A DNA stretch of 60,520 bases from a virus. The notes under the pieces are model-generated. The model ran no database searches. It saw only the letters and a program-made list of their open reading frames with translations, and was not told where the DNA came from. The stretch covers positions 1 to 60,520 of the IMG/VR virus record IMGVR_UViG_3300001683_000034; one strand, given 5' to 3'. The position numbers and the translations under genes were made by a program. Positions 17,103-26,891 of the stretch are shown here, one piece after another (within the stretch, counting starts at the first letter, position 1; every line of letters begins with the position of its first letter).

Positions 17103-20100
17103 TTATTGACTCCTCAAAATATCTGTAGCTACTGCAAAGAAATTCTCTAGACTGCTTCTAGAAGACATATCATAGTTAACAATATTCTCTAATCCTTGAC
17201 CAAGACTTTCATCAATATCATAATCCGTAATACCGGACAGCATCAGCTCAGCTTCTAGTTGCTGTCTGGCTGCCCCATTTAGCCCTGATCTATTGTAAAA
17301 ATTAAACACACTTAAATCTGGTGAAGGAAATTCTGTCCTTAATTTGGCTGCAACATTCCCAAAAACACCAGATCTATGTAAATCACTACCTACAGATCCC
17401 CAAACAGAATCCATAGTTTTGACCCGAACAGCGTCCATCGCTACATCTGGATGGAACCCTGCCCATGTGGGATCTGGCATGCCGTGGCTTGCAAAATACT
17501 CTGCAGCTCTGGCATCAGGAGATTTTCTTATATTACTGTAATCAAATGCATTGTCTCCTTGCTTGGCCCAAGCAGCCTGATACACAGGCTTTACATATTC
17601 AGGCACGTACTCTAGTATTTGTCTTCGCTTACCAGAAGAAGCGTCCATCGAGCTCATGAAAAGCTGCTTCTCTCTGGTAGGTAAAGCGATTAACGCACTT
17701 CTCATAAACTGCTTTGCGCCTAATGAATAATCTAATGAGGCTACAGTCCTTCCCTTTAAGTCCATAAAGTGACTAGCCAGATCTTGCAGTCCTTCGCCTT
17801 GGGCCTTTTTCTCCAGCCGTCGCATTTTTATATATTCTAAGCTATCAAAATACTCATCCATTCTTCTTCTCTCGGTGACATATCCAGGGACGTAGCCACC
17901 AGTAAGCTTACCGGTACTTATCCCTCTCATAGCTGAGGAAGCCCCGAAATACATCGCTCCAGCAGTAGACATAACTACTTTCGCGATGGGATTTGCACCG
18001 ATAAGAGTACCAGTTATAAAGCCGCCCATAGTTGCTGTAAATGGGTCCGTGGCTTTTAGCTGCTCTGATATTGGTCTAATCATAGTGGTATATGGTTTGG
18101 CCCAATCGTACTCGTCCGTATCATATACTTCTCTTTTTAAATATCCCTCAAGCTCATCTCTTACCGGGAGCATCTTATTCGCAAGCATAGGACCTAAGAT
18201 TGGAACAGTTATACCAATTCTGGACACTATATCGTGACTAAATACCTCCCATGCAGAACCAATAGCCTGCTCGGGTAAGGTATAATAGGTTCTTATGCCT
18301 TCTTGATTCTTTTCATTCTCCGCTTGCTCGACTAGGCTAGTCAGCTGTGGATCAATGGAATTAAACTTTCTAGAAAAGGTTTGGTATCTCTCCAGCCTTT
18401 GCTTAACTCCTTCATGAGTTTTTGCAATCTTATCTGTCCAATACTCATCTACTGTTCCAGACTTGAGTAGCGAGTCTACAAGTATTTTATAATGCTTATA
18501 GGACTCAGAATGTGGTGCTACGTCTGCCAGTACCATTAATCTGTCGACTGCATCATAGACTCCCGGAGAGCCACTATGGAGCCTAAACGCAATCTCTCTA
18601 GCAGCGCCCGGGAGTCTTAATTCCCCATGGGGCATCTTTGAATATGGGTCACCCGTGCTAAAGTCTATATGATAATTTGTGTCCCCTGGGAAAACCCCCA
18701 TAGCCGTATTACCGGTAAAGCTAGATCTAGATCCTGGCAACCATGATGGCATAGTATTGGGAATAGTGTTAGTCGCTTGTCTCTGAGCTTTGAGATAGTC
18801 TACCATCACAAATCTACGAAGAAGCTCGGTATGGCCCATCATGCCACCGACACTCTCATCATAGAATGATCTAGTAATAGAATTCATAAACCCAGGATCA
18901 GCTAACTGAGGGCTAGTCGGCGTAGTAGCTTTAAATGGCATATCCCATAAAGCAAACTTATAGATACCAGTCATTTCGCTCATATGGGCTAGCCCAGTAG
19001 ATAGCATGGGCTTCTTTACTGCTGACCCAAGTTCTGATCTTGCTGGATATGGGTTCATGCCCATCTCTAGAACAGATTCGCCCGGCGTTTGATATGATCT
19101 TAATCCAGGAGAGTTACCCCCAGGTACGCCCATAGTTCCTATAGTCCTATTCGCTAACTCTTCTATACCGAACGCAGTAGGATATGGTCTATCGAATCTA
19201 TGTTTTTGTGCTAAAAACTCAGCTCCTTGAGGATCAAACATCGATCCTATTATAGGAGTATGTTCTATAAGAGAACCTACAAATGGCAGGTTTGTAATTG
19301 GACTAAGAACATTACCAACTAACTCAGGTATTCTGAACAAGTTACTTGGAGTTGGTAGAAAACTTACGTTTCTAAAATATTCTGCTTGTGACCCATATAG
19401 TGTGTCAGTGTACTTATACTCGGATCGCATTCTCGCGAACATGCCAGGAGCGAAGTAGTTTATCCTGCCTCCACCGAATGGCTGCTTACCTAGCATCCAG
19501 TATCTACCTGATCTAATAGGAACTTGTTGCTCACCAGATAGTATATCTATGGTCTCTTTTGGAGTTTCTGTTAGCCCGGGGAATGGCATTTCTCCAACGA
19601 AAGCTGAAACACCTGCAGCTATAAGTAAATTTCCTTTTGTTGGAGCTGTCTTTAGGGCAATAATGAATGGAGCTATTGTTCTAACAAAATCTGAAGCCGA
19701 GCTTTCTACAGAGCCCGGCATCAAATCTTCCATATATCTCGCGGCAGGAGATGCTCCCGTAAATTCCCTTAGGAATTGTGCTGATATCTTAGCTGTGCCG
19801 TACGCATCCATTAGCAGATTGGATGCCTTATACCCACCAGTAGGAACTCCTGTTAGATAATCAGCATACTTGACACCCTCTAGGGCGAGCGCACCTCCTG
19901 CTGCCATCCCAAATATTTTTGCTGTGTTGCCTGCAAAACCGTATCTTCCGGGAGTAGGTCTGAACCCTATTCCCATAGTTGCTCCGATAAGATCGTTAAG
20001 TCTAGTTGTCATAAAGTTAGCAGTGTCTAAAAGCCTGCCACCTAAATCTGACTTATATGCAAATGACTCCATCGGGAGCCATGTCTTATCTCCAACTTCG

Positions 20101-21770
20101 CCGGTTTTAACATCTACTATATTGCTTTTTACTTTTTCCTGAGGTGTTGCTTTGCGTAAACCAAAGTCTGATTCTTTTACTCCTTCTACGCCCTTTATGA
20201 CACGCTCCGTTTGACCTGTCTTAGGATCTGTTAGCAGATGACCTGTCGTAGGATCTGTTCGCAGATATTGAACCTTTGACTCATCGCCTACCGCAGCAAG
20301 GATATCTCTTCTAATCTTAGCAAAGAAGTTACCTGCATCTCTGGTATCTGGTCCGGATTCCTTTTGTATTCTTTGTGCAGATCTACCCACTATGTCTAAT
20401 TCTGATGAATCGACCTTAGAAGTTCCGGTCCTTTTCGCTATCTCTTCTATTACTTCGTCTAATTCAGTAGTTTGTTTTAGGGTAGGAGTTCCTTGAGTTC
20501 TTCTCTTGATGAGATCAACTGTCGAGCTTTTAAGAATAGATTCTTGTGTAGCGAATCTTCTGCCGATGCCTATATCCTCCATGATGGCATCAACAAGCTG
20601 CATCATGGGATTATTAGATTTAGCTCTTATCTGTGCTGGAGTCAGCTTAGATTGACTAGCAAGTTGACCTCTACTAGCTATAACAGCTTCGCCTATTTTA
20701 TCCCTACCTCTAGTACGCCATCCAGAAGCCATGTGCTCTAAACGAAGGGCTTCATCTGGTCTTTCTTTAGGGACAACTCTAAATAAATCTTCTCCTATAA
20801 CTAGTCTTCTGGTTCTAACATTAGCTTTATCGGGTGCTCTAACAAGACCAGAGGCTTCACCTTTACCGAATAAATGCTTAACTGGTGAAGCAAAGATATC
20901 CGTAAATTTTAGATTAACAAATGGCAGCTGTATCTCACCTATAGTCCGTTCTAGTAAACCGCCTAGATGCTTCCCGCTTAATATCCTAGTGTCTATTATT
21001 TCTCCGGTTTTCTTATTAAGAAATATCCTTTCATCTAATCGCTGTTTAGTATCTAATAGACCTAGGTCTCTCGACCTCTTTAGACCTTCTATCTGCTTCT
21101 CACCGAATAAATCGACTATCTGTTTATTCTGAATACTATCTGTGGACATCGATATAATTTTGTCTACAGTTAAATCTTCGATGCCCTCAGCAGAATTGAA
21201 TTGTCTGGAATATCTATCTCTGAGGCTTTCTCGCATCTGATTCGCAATATGTTTTGCACTATCACTTAGAGTCTTCTCGGGTCCCGTGCCTATCCATAGG
21301 CTTCCATCTGTATCCAGCTTATGTAAAGTGTCTAGATTAGTATCTAGATCTTCGAATATTTTAAGGTGAGATATAAGCGGCGTATCATTAGCTGTGGCTT
21401 TGAGAGCTTCGGCTTGCTTACTGGTATATTTACCACTCACCTCTCCTACTGCAGCAGCATATTGTGAGTAGCCTTTTGTTATAGCTCTTTCGGTCTTATT
21501 GAGCATATTGGTAAGCTTGCCAGCCACCTCCATGCCTAGATTCCCTAAGGGTCGTCTAGCGAATAGGCTCGCTGCAGCTGCTATTAATGTGAACTTTGCT
21601 ACCTTGTCGCTAAAGGCATAGTTCTCTCTTAATATTCTTTCTTCATCGAATAGAGGTTCATCATCTCTCGACGCGGCAATTCTGTCTCTAAGTTTGTTTG
21701 GATCCTGAATAAGCTTCCTGTGAAAGCTATAATCTCTTGGGAGATCAGATCTATTTCTTTCTGATGGCAT
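17103..21770 (-). CDS. large internal/tail virion protein, tape-measure position
   Basis: The protein has 1555 residues and an ATG preceded by GGAG. It follows two tail-assembly-chaperone-like genes directly, the normal position of the tape measure protein. Hydrophobic stretches occur at about residues 57-72 (FTLIAAAASLFA), 620-740 (several) and 1245-1285 (ATMGGFITGTLIGANPIAK), the usual kind of segment in tape measure or DNA-ejection proteins. Between them are long charged helical regions. No enzyme motif was seen. The length would suit a long tail if it is the ruler. Alternatively it is an ejected internal protein and one of its giant neighbours sets tail length. Confidence 0.55.
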   Translation of the reverse strand: MPSERNRSDLPRDYSFHRKLIQDPNKLRDRIAASRDDEPLFDEERILRENYAFSDKVAKFTLIAAAASLFARRPLGNLGMEVAGKLTNMLNKTERAITKGYSQYAAAVGEVSGKYTSKQAEALKATANDTPLISHLKIFEDLDTNLDTLHKLDTDGSLWIGTGPEKTLSDSAKHIANQMRESLRDRYSRQFNSAEGIEDLTVDKIISMSTDSIQNKQIVDLFGEKQIEGLKRSRDLGLLDTKQRLDERIFLNKKTGEIIDTRILSGKHLGGLLERTIGEIQLPFVNLKFTDIFASPVKHLFGKGEASGLVRAPDKANVRTRRLVIGEDLFRVVPKERPDEALRLEHMASGWRTRGRDKIGEAVIASRGQLASQSKLTPAQIRAKSNNPMMQLVDAIMEDIGIGRRFATQESILKSSTVDLIKRRTQGTPTLKQTTELDEVIEEIAKRTGTSKVDSSELDIVGRSAQRIQKESGPDTRDAGNFFAKIRRDILAAVGDESKVQYLRTDPTTGHLLTDPKTGQTERVIKGVEGVKESDFGLRKATPQEKVKSNIVDVKTGEVGDKTWLPMESFAYKSDLGGRLLDTANFMTTRLNDLIGATMGIGFRPTPGRYGFAGNTAKIFGMAAGGALALEGVKYADYLTGVPTGGYKASNLLMDAYGTAKISAQFLREFTGASPAARYMEDLMPGSVESSASDFVRTIAPFIIALKTAPTKGNLLIAAGVSAFVGEMPFPGLTETPKETIDILSGEQQVPIRSGRYWMLGKQPFGGGRINYFAPGMFARMRSEYKYTDTLYGSQAEYFRNVSFLPTPSNLFRIPELVGNVLSPITNLPFVGSLIEHTPIIGSMFDPQGAEFLAQKHRFDRPYPTAFGIEELANRTIGTMGVPGGNSPGLRSYQTPGESVLEMGMNPYPARSELGSAVKKPMLSTGLAHMSEMTGIYKFALWDMPFKATTPTSPQLADPGFMNSITRSFYDESVGGMMGHTELLRRFVMVDYLKAQRQATNTIPNTMPSWLPGSRSSFTGNTAMGVFPGDTNYHIDFSTGDPYSKMPHGELRLPGAAREIAFRLHSGSPGVYDAVDRLMVLADVAPHSESYKHYKILVDSLLKSGTVDEYWTDKIAKTHEGVKQRLERYQTFSRKFNSIDPQLTSLVEQAENEKNQEGIRTYYTLPEQAIGSAWEVFSHDIVSRIGITVPILGPMLANKMLPVRDELEGYLKREVYDTDEYDWAKPYTTMIRPISEQLKATDPFTATMGGFITGTLIGANPIAKVVMSTAGAMYFGASSAMRGISTGKLTGGYVPGYVTERRRMDEYFDSLEYIKMRRLEKKAQGEGLQDLASHFMDLKGRTVASLDYSLGAKQFMRSALIALPTREKQLFMSSMDASSGKRRQILEYVPEYVKPVYQAAWAKQGDNAFDYSNIRKSPDARAAEYFASHGMPDPTWAGFHPDVAMDAVRVKTMDSVWGSVGSDLHRSGVFGNVAAKLRTEFPSPDLSVFNFYNRSGLNGAARQQLEAELMLSGITDYDIDESLGQGLENIVNYDMSSRSSLENFFAVATDILRSQ

Positions 21771-21773
21771 TGC

Positions 21774-22448
21774 CTACTCCGTAGATTCTGCTGAGTTCCA
21801 ACCTTCAGGTGGCTGTGGTACACGATAGGAGCCCGGCATCATCTTTCCTGGAATTCCCCTGTTCATCTGTTTCTTCTGCTTTCTTACTTCTTTCGCGACT
21901 TCCTTTTGAGCATACTCTTCATCTAGAAACATTCTTAGATCTATTGGTTGCTCTAACGAAGTCTCTGCAATAGCAAAGAGTCTAGTCAATTCGGACAGTG
22001 TCATATCCTCTAACTCACATGGTTTAACGGCATGAAAATGCCTGGTTATTACAGTCATCATCACTGAGTCCAAGGAGTTAATTGCTATTCTGGCATCGTT
22101 GAAATACTCTGCTATCTCTTCATTAGAGCTAAATCCCGATATATCTATTATACATTTACTAAGCATCTCAAAACACATACATGGTAGATTATAAAGTGGG
22201 TTTTTATCTATATCAATCCAGTTAAACTCTGGCCAGATTATGCAGGATTGGAGTATCTGCTCTGTAGGGTCGCATTCTAAATTGATGTCTTGCTGTAGGA
22301 ATAAAAACTCCTGGCGAGTCATAGGTCTAATCAATATGTTAGACACCTTAGACTCACCAGGCTGACCAGAGAGATCAATTAGGAAGATTTCTTTATAGGT
22401 TCTCCTTAACCCGGGTATTTCTTTTTTAAGTCGTGGATCAAGAAACAC
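21774..22448 (-). CDS. tail assembly chaperone-like protein (second)
   Basis: The protein has 224 residues. Near the N-terminus it contains ILIRPMTRQEFLFL, the I-R-P-(L/M)-T-R-x-E-(F/Y) element typical of proteins encoded just before tape measures. A helical middle and a basic, Gln/Lys-rich C-terminal tail follow. It starts 3 nt after the stop of the related upstream gene with its own AAGG-type ribosome site, so the two are separate genes rather than a programmed frameshift pair. Its likely role is to chaperone the tape measure during tail assembly. Confidence 0.55.
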   Translation of the reverse strand: MFLDPRLKKEIPGLRRTYKEIFLIDLSGQPGESKVSNILIRPMTRQEFLFLQQDINLECDPTEQILQSCIIWPEFNWIDIDKNPLYNLPCMCFEMLSKCIIDISGFSSNEEIAEYFNDARIAINSLDSVMMTVITRHFHAVKPCELEDMTLSELTRLFAIAETSLEQPIDLRMFLDEEYAQKEVAKEVRKQKKQMNRGIPGKMMPGSYRVPQPPEGWNSAESTE

Positions 22449-22451
22449 ATC

Positions 22452-22931
22452 TTAAACCTTAATTGGAGTAGGCGCACTTTGATATCCCGAGATTGCGAGA
22501 ATAGAATCATGTAGTGTAGTAGCTACACCTGAAGCTCTATTCCTTATATCATCTAATTCTAGTGCAGGATGAATAGTACCCTGGGAAGCAATAGCTTCTT
22601 CACTCATCATGTTGAGCGTAGCTCTTACTCCTTCAGGATTAGCCGAGTCTGCTGAAGCATCTACTTCCTTAGCCATAGCTTCGGCCTGCGTCTGAACTAG
22701 ATTACGGTACTCTCGACGATTCAAGCTCCTAATGATAAACCACTCATCGGCGCAATTGACAACATTGACATTGCTAAACTGCTTTTTAGAAGCCTGTATA
22801 ATCGAGATAAATTTTTCATCCCACTCAAGCTCCTTGGCTTGTTGCCAAGTAATATCTAAGCCTGGAATCTTCTCGTCCATATTTTTGAGCTTGGGTTCAG
22901 CCTTACTCTTTTTCTCTGCTACAGTTTCCAA
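22452..22931 (-). CDS. tail assembly chaperone-like protein (first)
   Basis: The protein has 159 residues and a TTG start chosen because AAGGAG lies five bases upstream; no ATG fits better. It contains WFIIRSLNRREYRNL, the same R-x-L-x-R-x-E-(F/Y) element as the gene after it, and a helical C-terminal half. The position between tail-tube genes and the tape-measure-position gene is where gpG/gpGT-type tail assembly chaperones are found. Sequence similarity is limited to the short motif. Confidence 0.55.
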   Translation of the reverse strand: METVAEKKSKAEPKLKNMDEKIPGLDITWQQAKELEWDEKFISIIQASKKQFSNVNVVNCADEWFIIRSLNRREYRNLVQTQAEAMAKEVDASADSANPEGVRATLNMMSEEAIASQGTIHPALELDDIRNRASGVATTLHDSILAISGYQSAPTPIKV

Positions 22932-22945
22932 CGTTTCTCCTTAAT

Positions 22946-23707
22946 CTAAGAGGTTACCTTACTACTAACTGCTTCATCCGCCAAAGGACTATTAGACATT
23001 CTACGTGCTGAAACCTGCTTTTCAAGTACTTCTTTGGCAAAAAAGCTATAGATTTCATAAATAGGAGATCCAGAAGAAGATACGTCTCCACCACCAGTGG
23101 CAGAAGCAGATATCACTTGAGATTGGCCGACTATATATGCATCTTTAATAGTAGTTTCTATATGCTCTTCCATCATTATATCGCCATATGCTACAAGTAT
23201 ATCAAATGTACGTTTTTGCTTATAGGCTTCTGTCGCTTCATTAGATGGGTATGAGCCATAATGTCCTTTGTGCCACTCCTTAAGTACATCGTTGTGGCCA
23301 TATTTGGCTAACCACGATCTGTGCGTAGTAGTTGTTCCTAAGCTATTATCCCCATAATCTTTGGCAGCTACTTGAGCTAGCCATTTTACTCTTCCTATTC
23401 CATCTAAGGACAAGAACTCTTGCATCTCATTAACTTCTTCTCTGTCGTCTATCGGATTTTGATTACGAGTAAACTCAGATATAGCTGTAGCTAAATATCC
23501 AGGATATTTATAATTTATAACTAACCTTCCTGTAACTATCTTTCTACCATTGCTAACTGCAGAGAAAGTATCATCAGCCCAACCGTATAGAGGAGTCTTA
23601 GAATCCCTTGCATCCCAATCGACTCTGAACGCATCAGATAGCCTATATCCACCGATGTATATACCAACGTTACAGGGAGTATAATACCGTTTACCTACAT
23701 CCGCCAT
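22946..23707 (-). CDS. tail-tube-fold paralogue (third of three)
   Basis: The protein has 253 residues. It contains DSKTPLYGWADDTFSAV followed by NGRKIVTGRLVINY. This corresponds to the P-L-Y-x-x-G...(R/N)G-x-(R/K)-x-I-x-G-x-(L/M)-x-(F/I) block found in the two genes before it. The C-terminal half departs from them, with YPGYL, a Trp-rich stretch and a Gly/Ser linker (ATGGGDVSSSGS). It may be a tube-initiator, a tube-terminator or a specialised tube subunit at the baseplate or neck end. The start has GAGAGGCGAGAG immediately upstream. Confidence 0.55.
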   Translation of the reverse strand: MADVGKRYYTPCNVGIYIGGYRLSDAFRVDWDARDSKTPLYGWADDTFSAVSNGRKIVTGRLVINYKYPGYLATAISEFTRNQNPIDDREEVNEMQEFLSLDGIGRVKWLAQVAAKDYGDNSLGTTTTHRSWLAKYGHNDVLKEWHKGHYGSYPSNEATEAYKQKRTFDILVAYGDIMMEEHIETTIKDAYIVGQSQVISASATGGGDVSSSGSPIYEIYSFFAKEVLEKQVSARRMSNSPLADEAVSSKVTS

Positions 23708-23726
23708 CTCTCGCCTCTCTCGTCAT

Positions 23727-24590
23727 CTAATGCTGTATGCCAAAAGAATAGTTATCCGTCCACCAGTCAGATCGAATACCTCCGGGCTGCCAGTTCTTAG
23801 CATAATTGGATCGATGTCCACGATTGGACAGAATATTGTCAGTAACGAGCTCACCTAGATCAGCACCAGCCTCACTGGCTAGTGCATGCATCTTCATTAC
23901 ATGGTTTCTGAGTATCTTCTTATCGCTTTCCCAGCTTGAGGCCGATAGCGGAAAATATTGCTCAGCTACGTATGTATAAGTAGACTCTGTATATATATCA
24001 TCTATAGAGAACGTGGTGCCGAAATTAGTCAGTGTGATGTTTGTAAGCAATGCGCTCGACATACCTCCAAGCTCGTTAGAGGCCTGAAGGACCATGCTGA
24101 ACTTTGGCATTTGGTCAACGAATAGCGTTGGTTCTTTCATTGGCTCTCCATCTGTATAAGATTTAGATAGCATATTAATAAATGCGTCTCTGAGGCCAGA
24201 CGTGAATACCATTGATCCAGCTATAGTCCTAGACCCACGAGCATAAGCGACCGGATTCGTTTCTCCTAATCGCCTCACTGGCATGACGCTTCTTGCAGAA
24301 GAAACCGTCAGGGTCTGTATTTTTTCCTCAATTTCTGAATACCCTGGATCAATTGTAGTTTCATTATAAACAGTTGGAATAGTTATTAAACATAATATAT
24401 CAGATCCAGCATAAGATATTGCTTGTCTCTGAACAACTGGATTTGTTCCCTTTGCGGCTATGTTAGATGCAGTTGCAGCTAATCGCTTTACGCGTAAAGC
24501 CTCATCCGCTTTAATCTTTATATCTTGAGAAATTGCATATCTTTTTATAAGAGCTTCAATGCCGTCTGGAAGGGGTGTACTTAAAGACAT
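23727..24590 (-). CDS. tail-tube-fold paralogue (second of three)
   Basis: The protein has 287 residues. It shares GETNPVAYARGSRTIAGSM and FSIDDIYTESTYTYVAEQ with the tail-tube protein encoded just upstream (ANPRSFSRGKRGIAGSL and MSIDDITTDESCTFVATE). The N-terminus carries an extra Lys/Ala-rich helix of about 50 residues. It is probably a second tube-like subunit. The ATG has no visible Shine-Dalgarno: the preceding bases are AT-rich and follow a strong hairpin, so its expression may be lower than that of the main tube protein. Confidence 0.6.
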   Translation of the reverse strand: MSLSTPLPDGIEALIKRYAISQDIKIKADEALRVKRLAATASNIAAKGTNPVVQRQAISYAGSDILCLITIPTVYNETTIDPGYSEIEEKIQTLTVSSARSVMPVRRLGETNPVAYARGSRTIAGSMVFTSGLRDAFINMLSKSYTDGEPMKEPTLFVDQMPKFSMVLQASNELGGMSSALLTNITLTNFGTTFSIDDIYTESTYTYVAEQYFPLSASSWESDKKILRNHVMKMHALASEAGADLGELVTDNILSNRGHRSNYAKNWQPGGIRSDWWTDNYSFGIQH

Positions 24591-24601
24591 AGTTAAAATT
24601 A

Positions 24602-24630
24602 GGGAGAGGTCGGATTAACCAACCTCTCCC
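24602..24630 (-). terminator. hairpin after the tail-tube gene
   Basis: GGGAGAGGTTGG and CCGACCTCTCCC (minus strand) form a 12-bp stem with one mismatch around a TTAAT loop, followed by TAATTTTAA. It lies between the main tail-tube gene and the next tube-like gene. It may be a partial terminator or a 3'-end stabiliser that raises the yield of sheath and tube mRNA relative to downstream genes. Confidence 0.6.
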
Positions 24631-24654
24631 CCACCTCTCAGTTCTAAAGCTTAG

Positions 24655-25326
24655 TTAACCAGTAGGAGTCTTTGAATTATCGACTGCTTTATCGAACCTG
24701 AGATTTGCTTGTGCGAACCAAGGCTCGACCTCTGTTGCGACGAACGTGCAGCTTTCATCTGTAGTGATATCGTCGATAGACATTCCGCTACCTGCATTCA
24801 TTATCTCAACATTCTTAATCTGCATTCTGCACACATGTCCGTACTCGTTAGCAGCAGATATAGTAATGTTAAATGGTGGCAATTGGTCATGATATGTCGC
24901 GCCAACAGACTCTAAATCTAGGAAGTTTCTTAGGGCAACCACGTCATTGGGGTTATCTGCTGATTTGGTTCCTAATTCTGCATCCATTAAATTAGTTTTA
25001 CCTACACGATCCATAGCACCCATCTGCGACCTGGTTAACTCAGTCTTCTTCATTATGACCCTAGATTCACCAGTTGTATCTTGTCGAGAGATGTCTAGCA
25101 GGGCTGATCTATCAAAGACAAGAAAGATTAGTGATCCTGCGATCCCTCGTTTGCCCCTAGAGAAGGAGCGCGGGTTTGCGGATCCCATCGTATAAAGCGG
25201 CGCTTTCTCCCTTGTAACTGTGTAAGAGACTCCTTGAACCTCTCCTACTGTCACATTTCCGAACGTAACAATCATGTCAACACCGCTAAATGAGTTATAC
25301 GTTTGTGTTACTGCTGATCCTGGCAT
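24655..25326 (-). CDS. major tail tube protein
   Basis: The protein has 223 residues and follows the sheath gene with a TAATG overlap, the standard sheath-tube order of contractile phages. It is beta-rich, with VDMIVTFGNVTVGEVQGVSY at the N-terminus, PLYTMGSANP and RGKRGIAGSLIF in the middle, and MSIDDITTDESCTFVATEV near the end. This pattern fits a T4 gp19/gp54-like tube fold. Two paralogues follow it. A strong hairpin just downstream suggests high expression. Confidence 0.75.
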   Translation of the reverse strand: MPGSAVTQTYNSFSGVDMIVTFGNVTVGEVQGVSYTVTREKAPLYTMGSANPRSFSRGKRGIAGSLIFLVFDRSALLDISRQDTTGESRVIMKKTELTRSQMGAMDRVGKTNLMDAELGTKSADNPNDVVALRNFLDLESVGATYHDQLPPFNITISAANEYGHVCRMQIKNVEIMNAGSGMSIDDITTDESCTFVATEVEPWFAQANLRFDKAVDNSKTPTG

Positions 25327-26876
25327 TATCCTATCCCCTCTCCCTTAGCTAAAGATATCGTAGTATTAATCGTAACCAATTCAAAGGCAGGTACCATACT
25401 CAAGTCAATTGTCACTTCTCCTAGAACCTGCTGATCTGGAGTAGATGATATCGCGAAGTCGTAAGACTTTATTGCACCTCTCTTTAGTGCTCTCTGAAGA
25501 TTTGTATCTATCGCACCTTCTAGCGCTGCGAGGAACGGTCCACTAATTGGTTTACCGATAAACGCTTCACCGGCATCTCTTACTATTTCGCCCATAGCCT
25601 GAGTCGTTCTCATCGTAGTCACTCTAGTATAATCGGATCTCGAGTTGATTCCAGCATTAAATGCTCCAGTTATCCCAGAAGTAATTACATAGCCAGCTGC
25701 TTTTTGAAGCAGCGCTACTATTCTGTGTTGGAGTAATGTCTTGGCTTGAGCTCCACTAATGGTCCTAGTCTGCCCGAGACCAGCAAGAGGCCTATTCGTT
25801 ACACCTATGTGGGGTTGAACTGCAGTAAGCATTCCAGCGTATGAAGCCGCACCATTGCTGTTTACATAGGAAACCGTACCAGCGCTTTTTCCTACAGCAA
25901 ACTTCTTCGCCTCAGTGCCGAACGCTCTGGCTAGTCCTCCGACTACACTAACGTATGCACCGGCGTCAATAGCGTTACCATCGCCGTCGATAGCAATAGT
26001 AGTATCAGTATTATTCGGCTGCATTTTGCTGATATAGTCTGTGTGAGGGGTAGATGCATCAAGGGGGTTTAGAATTGATCCATGGAGATACTTATTCCAG
26101 GTAGAGGAAGTGAATGGTGCACCAGCATAGCTCTCAGCAACACCACTGTATGTAGCAAGGTCTCCAGTCTCATGTGTAAGATACTTCACATATTCATCGA
26201 CAAGAGTAAGACTAGGTGTCATGAACCAAGCGCCTGTGACTGTATCGAACGCATCAACCTTGACAGCTGCGCCATCTTTCCATCCAAGTTGTTTGGCTAC
26301 CTGTCCTAGGGGAGTAGTACCAATAACTCCAAATGCGCTATTGCTTTCTTTTGTTAACTGATAGCAAAACTCTCCGAGTTGAGCAACAAAGCTCTTATCT
26401 GTGCCAAGTAAATCTCCACCAAGAGTCACTGCATCACCAGTGAAACATCCGTCCGCATATGCTCCTGCGACATACACGATATCTACTTCATGATGCTGGA
26501 GCTTACTGTAAGTAGTTGCGAGCGTAGCATATAGATCTGTGGCGTAAGTGCCACTAACAGACCCACTGAATGGTGTGGCGGTACTGGTATCGGTTACTAC
26601 TACTTCGATATTAGTAGCCCCGGCGCCTATCGCCTCTTCTACCGCAAGAGTGAGTTCAGATGGCGAACCATCATCATTCCTTAAATTACGCATAGCCACA
26701 CCGATATTATCTATCAGTAATGGCTCGTTCAATGGGATTAATCCGCCAGTATCTTTAAAACCACCAATAATAGTTAACTTGGGTCCAGGATTAGGCGGAG
26801 CAATCCTGAGTCCAAAATCATTGATAGTAACATTGACAGTTGGTAGACTGTCACTATTCGTAATTCCACTTACCAT
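25326..26876 (-). CDS. tail sheath protein
   Basis: The protein has 516 residues and an ideal GGAGGT ribosome site. The N-terminus starts an extended arm (VNVTINDFGLRIAPPNPGPKL) and a DUF-like central domain with VDIVYVAGAYADG follows. The C-terminal quarter has the conserved sheath ending: TVTTMRTTQAMG-type strand, RDAGEAFIGKPI, TNLQRALKRGAIKSYDFAIS and a final VPAFELVTINTTISL beta strand that inserts into the neighbouring subunit. This shows contractile tail morphology. The next gene is the tail tube. Confidence 0.88.
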   Translation of the reverse strand: MVSGITNSDSLPTVNVTINDFGLRIAPPNPGPKLTIIGGFKDTGGLIPLNEPLLIDNIGVAMRNLRNDDGSPSELTLAVEEAIGAGATNIEVVVTDTSTATPFSGSVSGTYATDLYATLATTYSKLQHHEVDIVYVAGAYADGCFTGDAVTLGGDLLGTDKSFVAQLGEFCYQLTKESNSAFGVIGTTPLGQVAKQLGWKDGAAVKVDAFDTVTGAWFMTPSLTLVDEYVKYLTHETGDLATYSGVAESYAGAPFTSSTWNKYLHGSILNPLDASTPHTDYISKMQPNNTDTTIAIDGDGNAIDAGAYVSVVGGLARAFGTEAKKFAVGKSAGTVSYVNSNGAASYAGMLTAVQPHIGVTNRPLAGLGQTRTISGAQAKTLLQHRIVALLQKAAGYVITSGITGAFNAGINSRSDYTRVTTMRTTQAMGEIVRDAGEAFIGKPISGPFLAALEGAIDTNLQRALKRGAIKSYDFAISSTPDQQVLGEVTIDLSMVPAFELVTINTTISLAKGEGIG

Positions 26877-26891
26877 TTTTTCTTACCTCCA

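Noticed and set aside
21774-22931. Programmed frameshift between the two tail-assembly-chaperone-like genes
   Set aside because: The second gene has its own start and AAGG site after a stop codon, and both carry the same motif, so they look like two genes.
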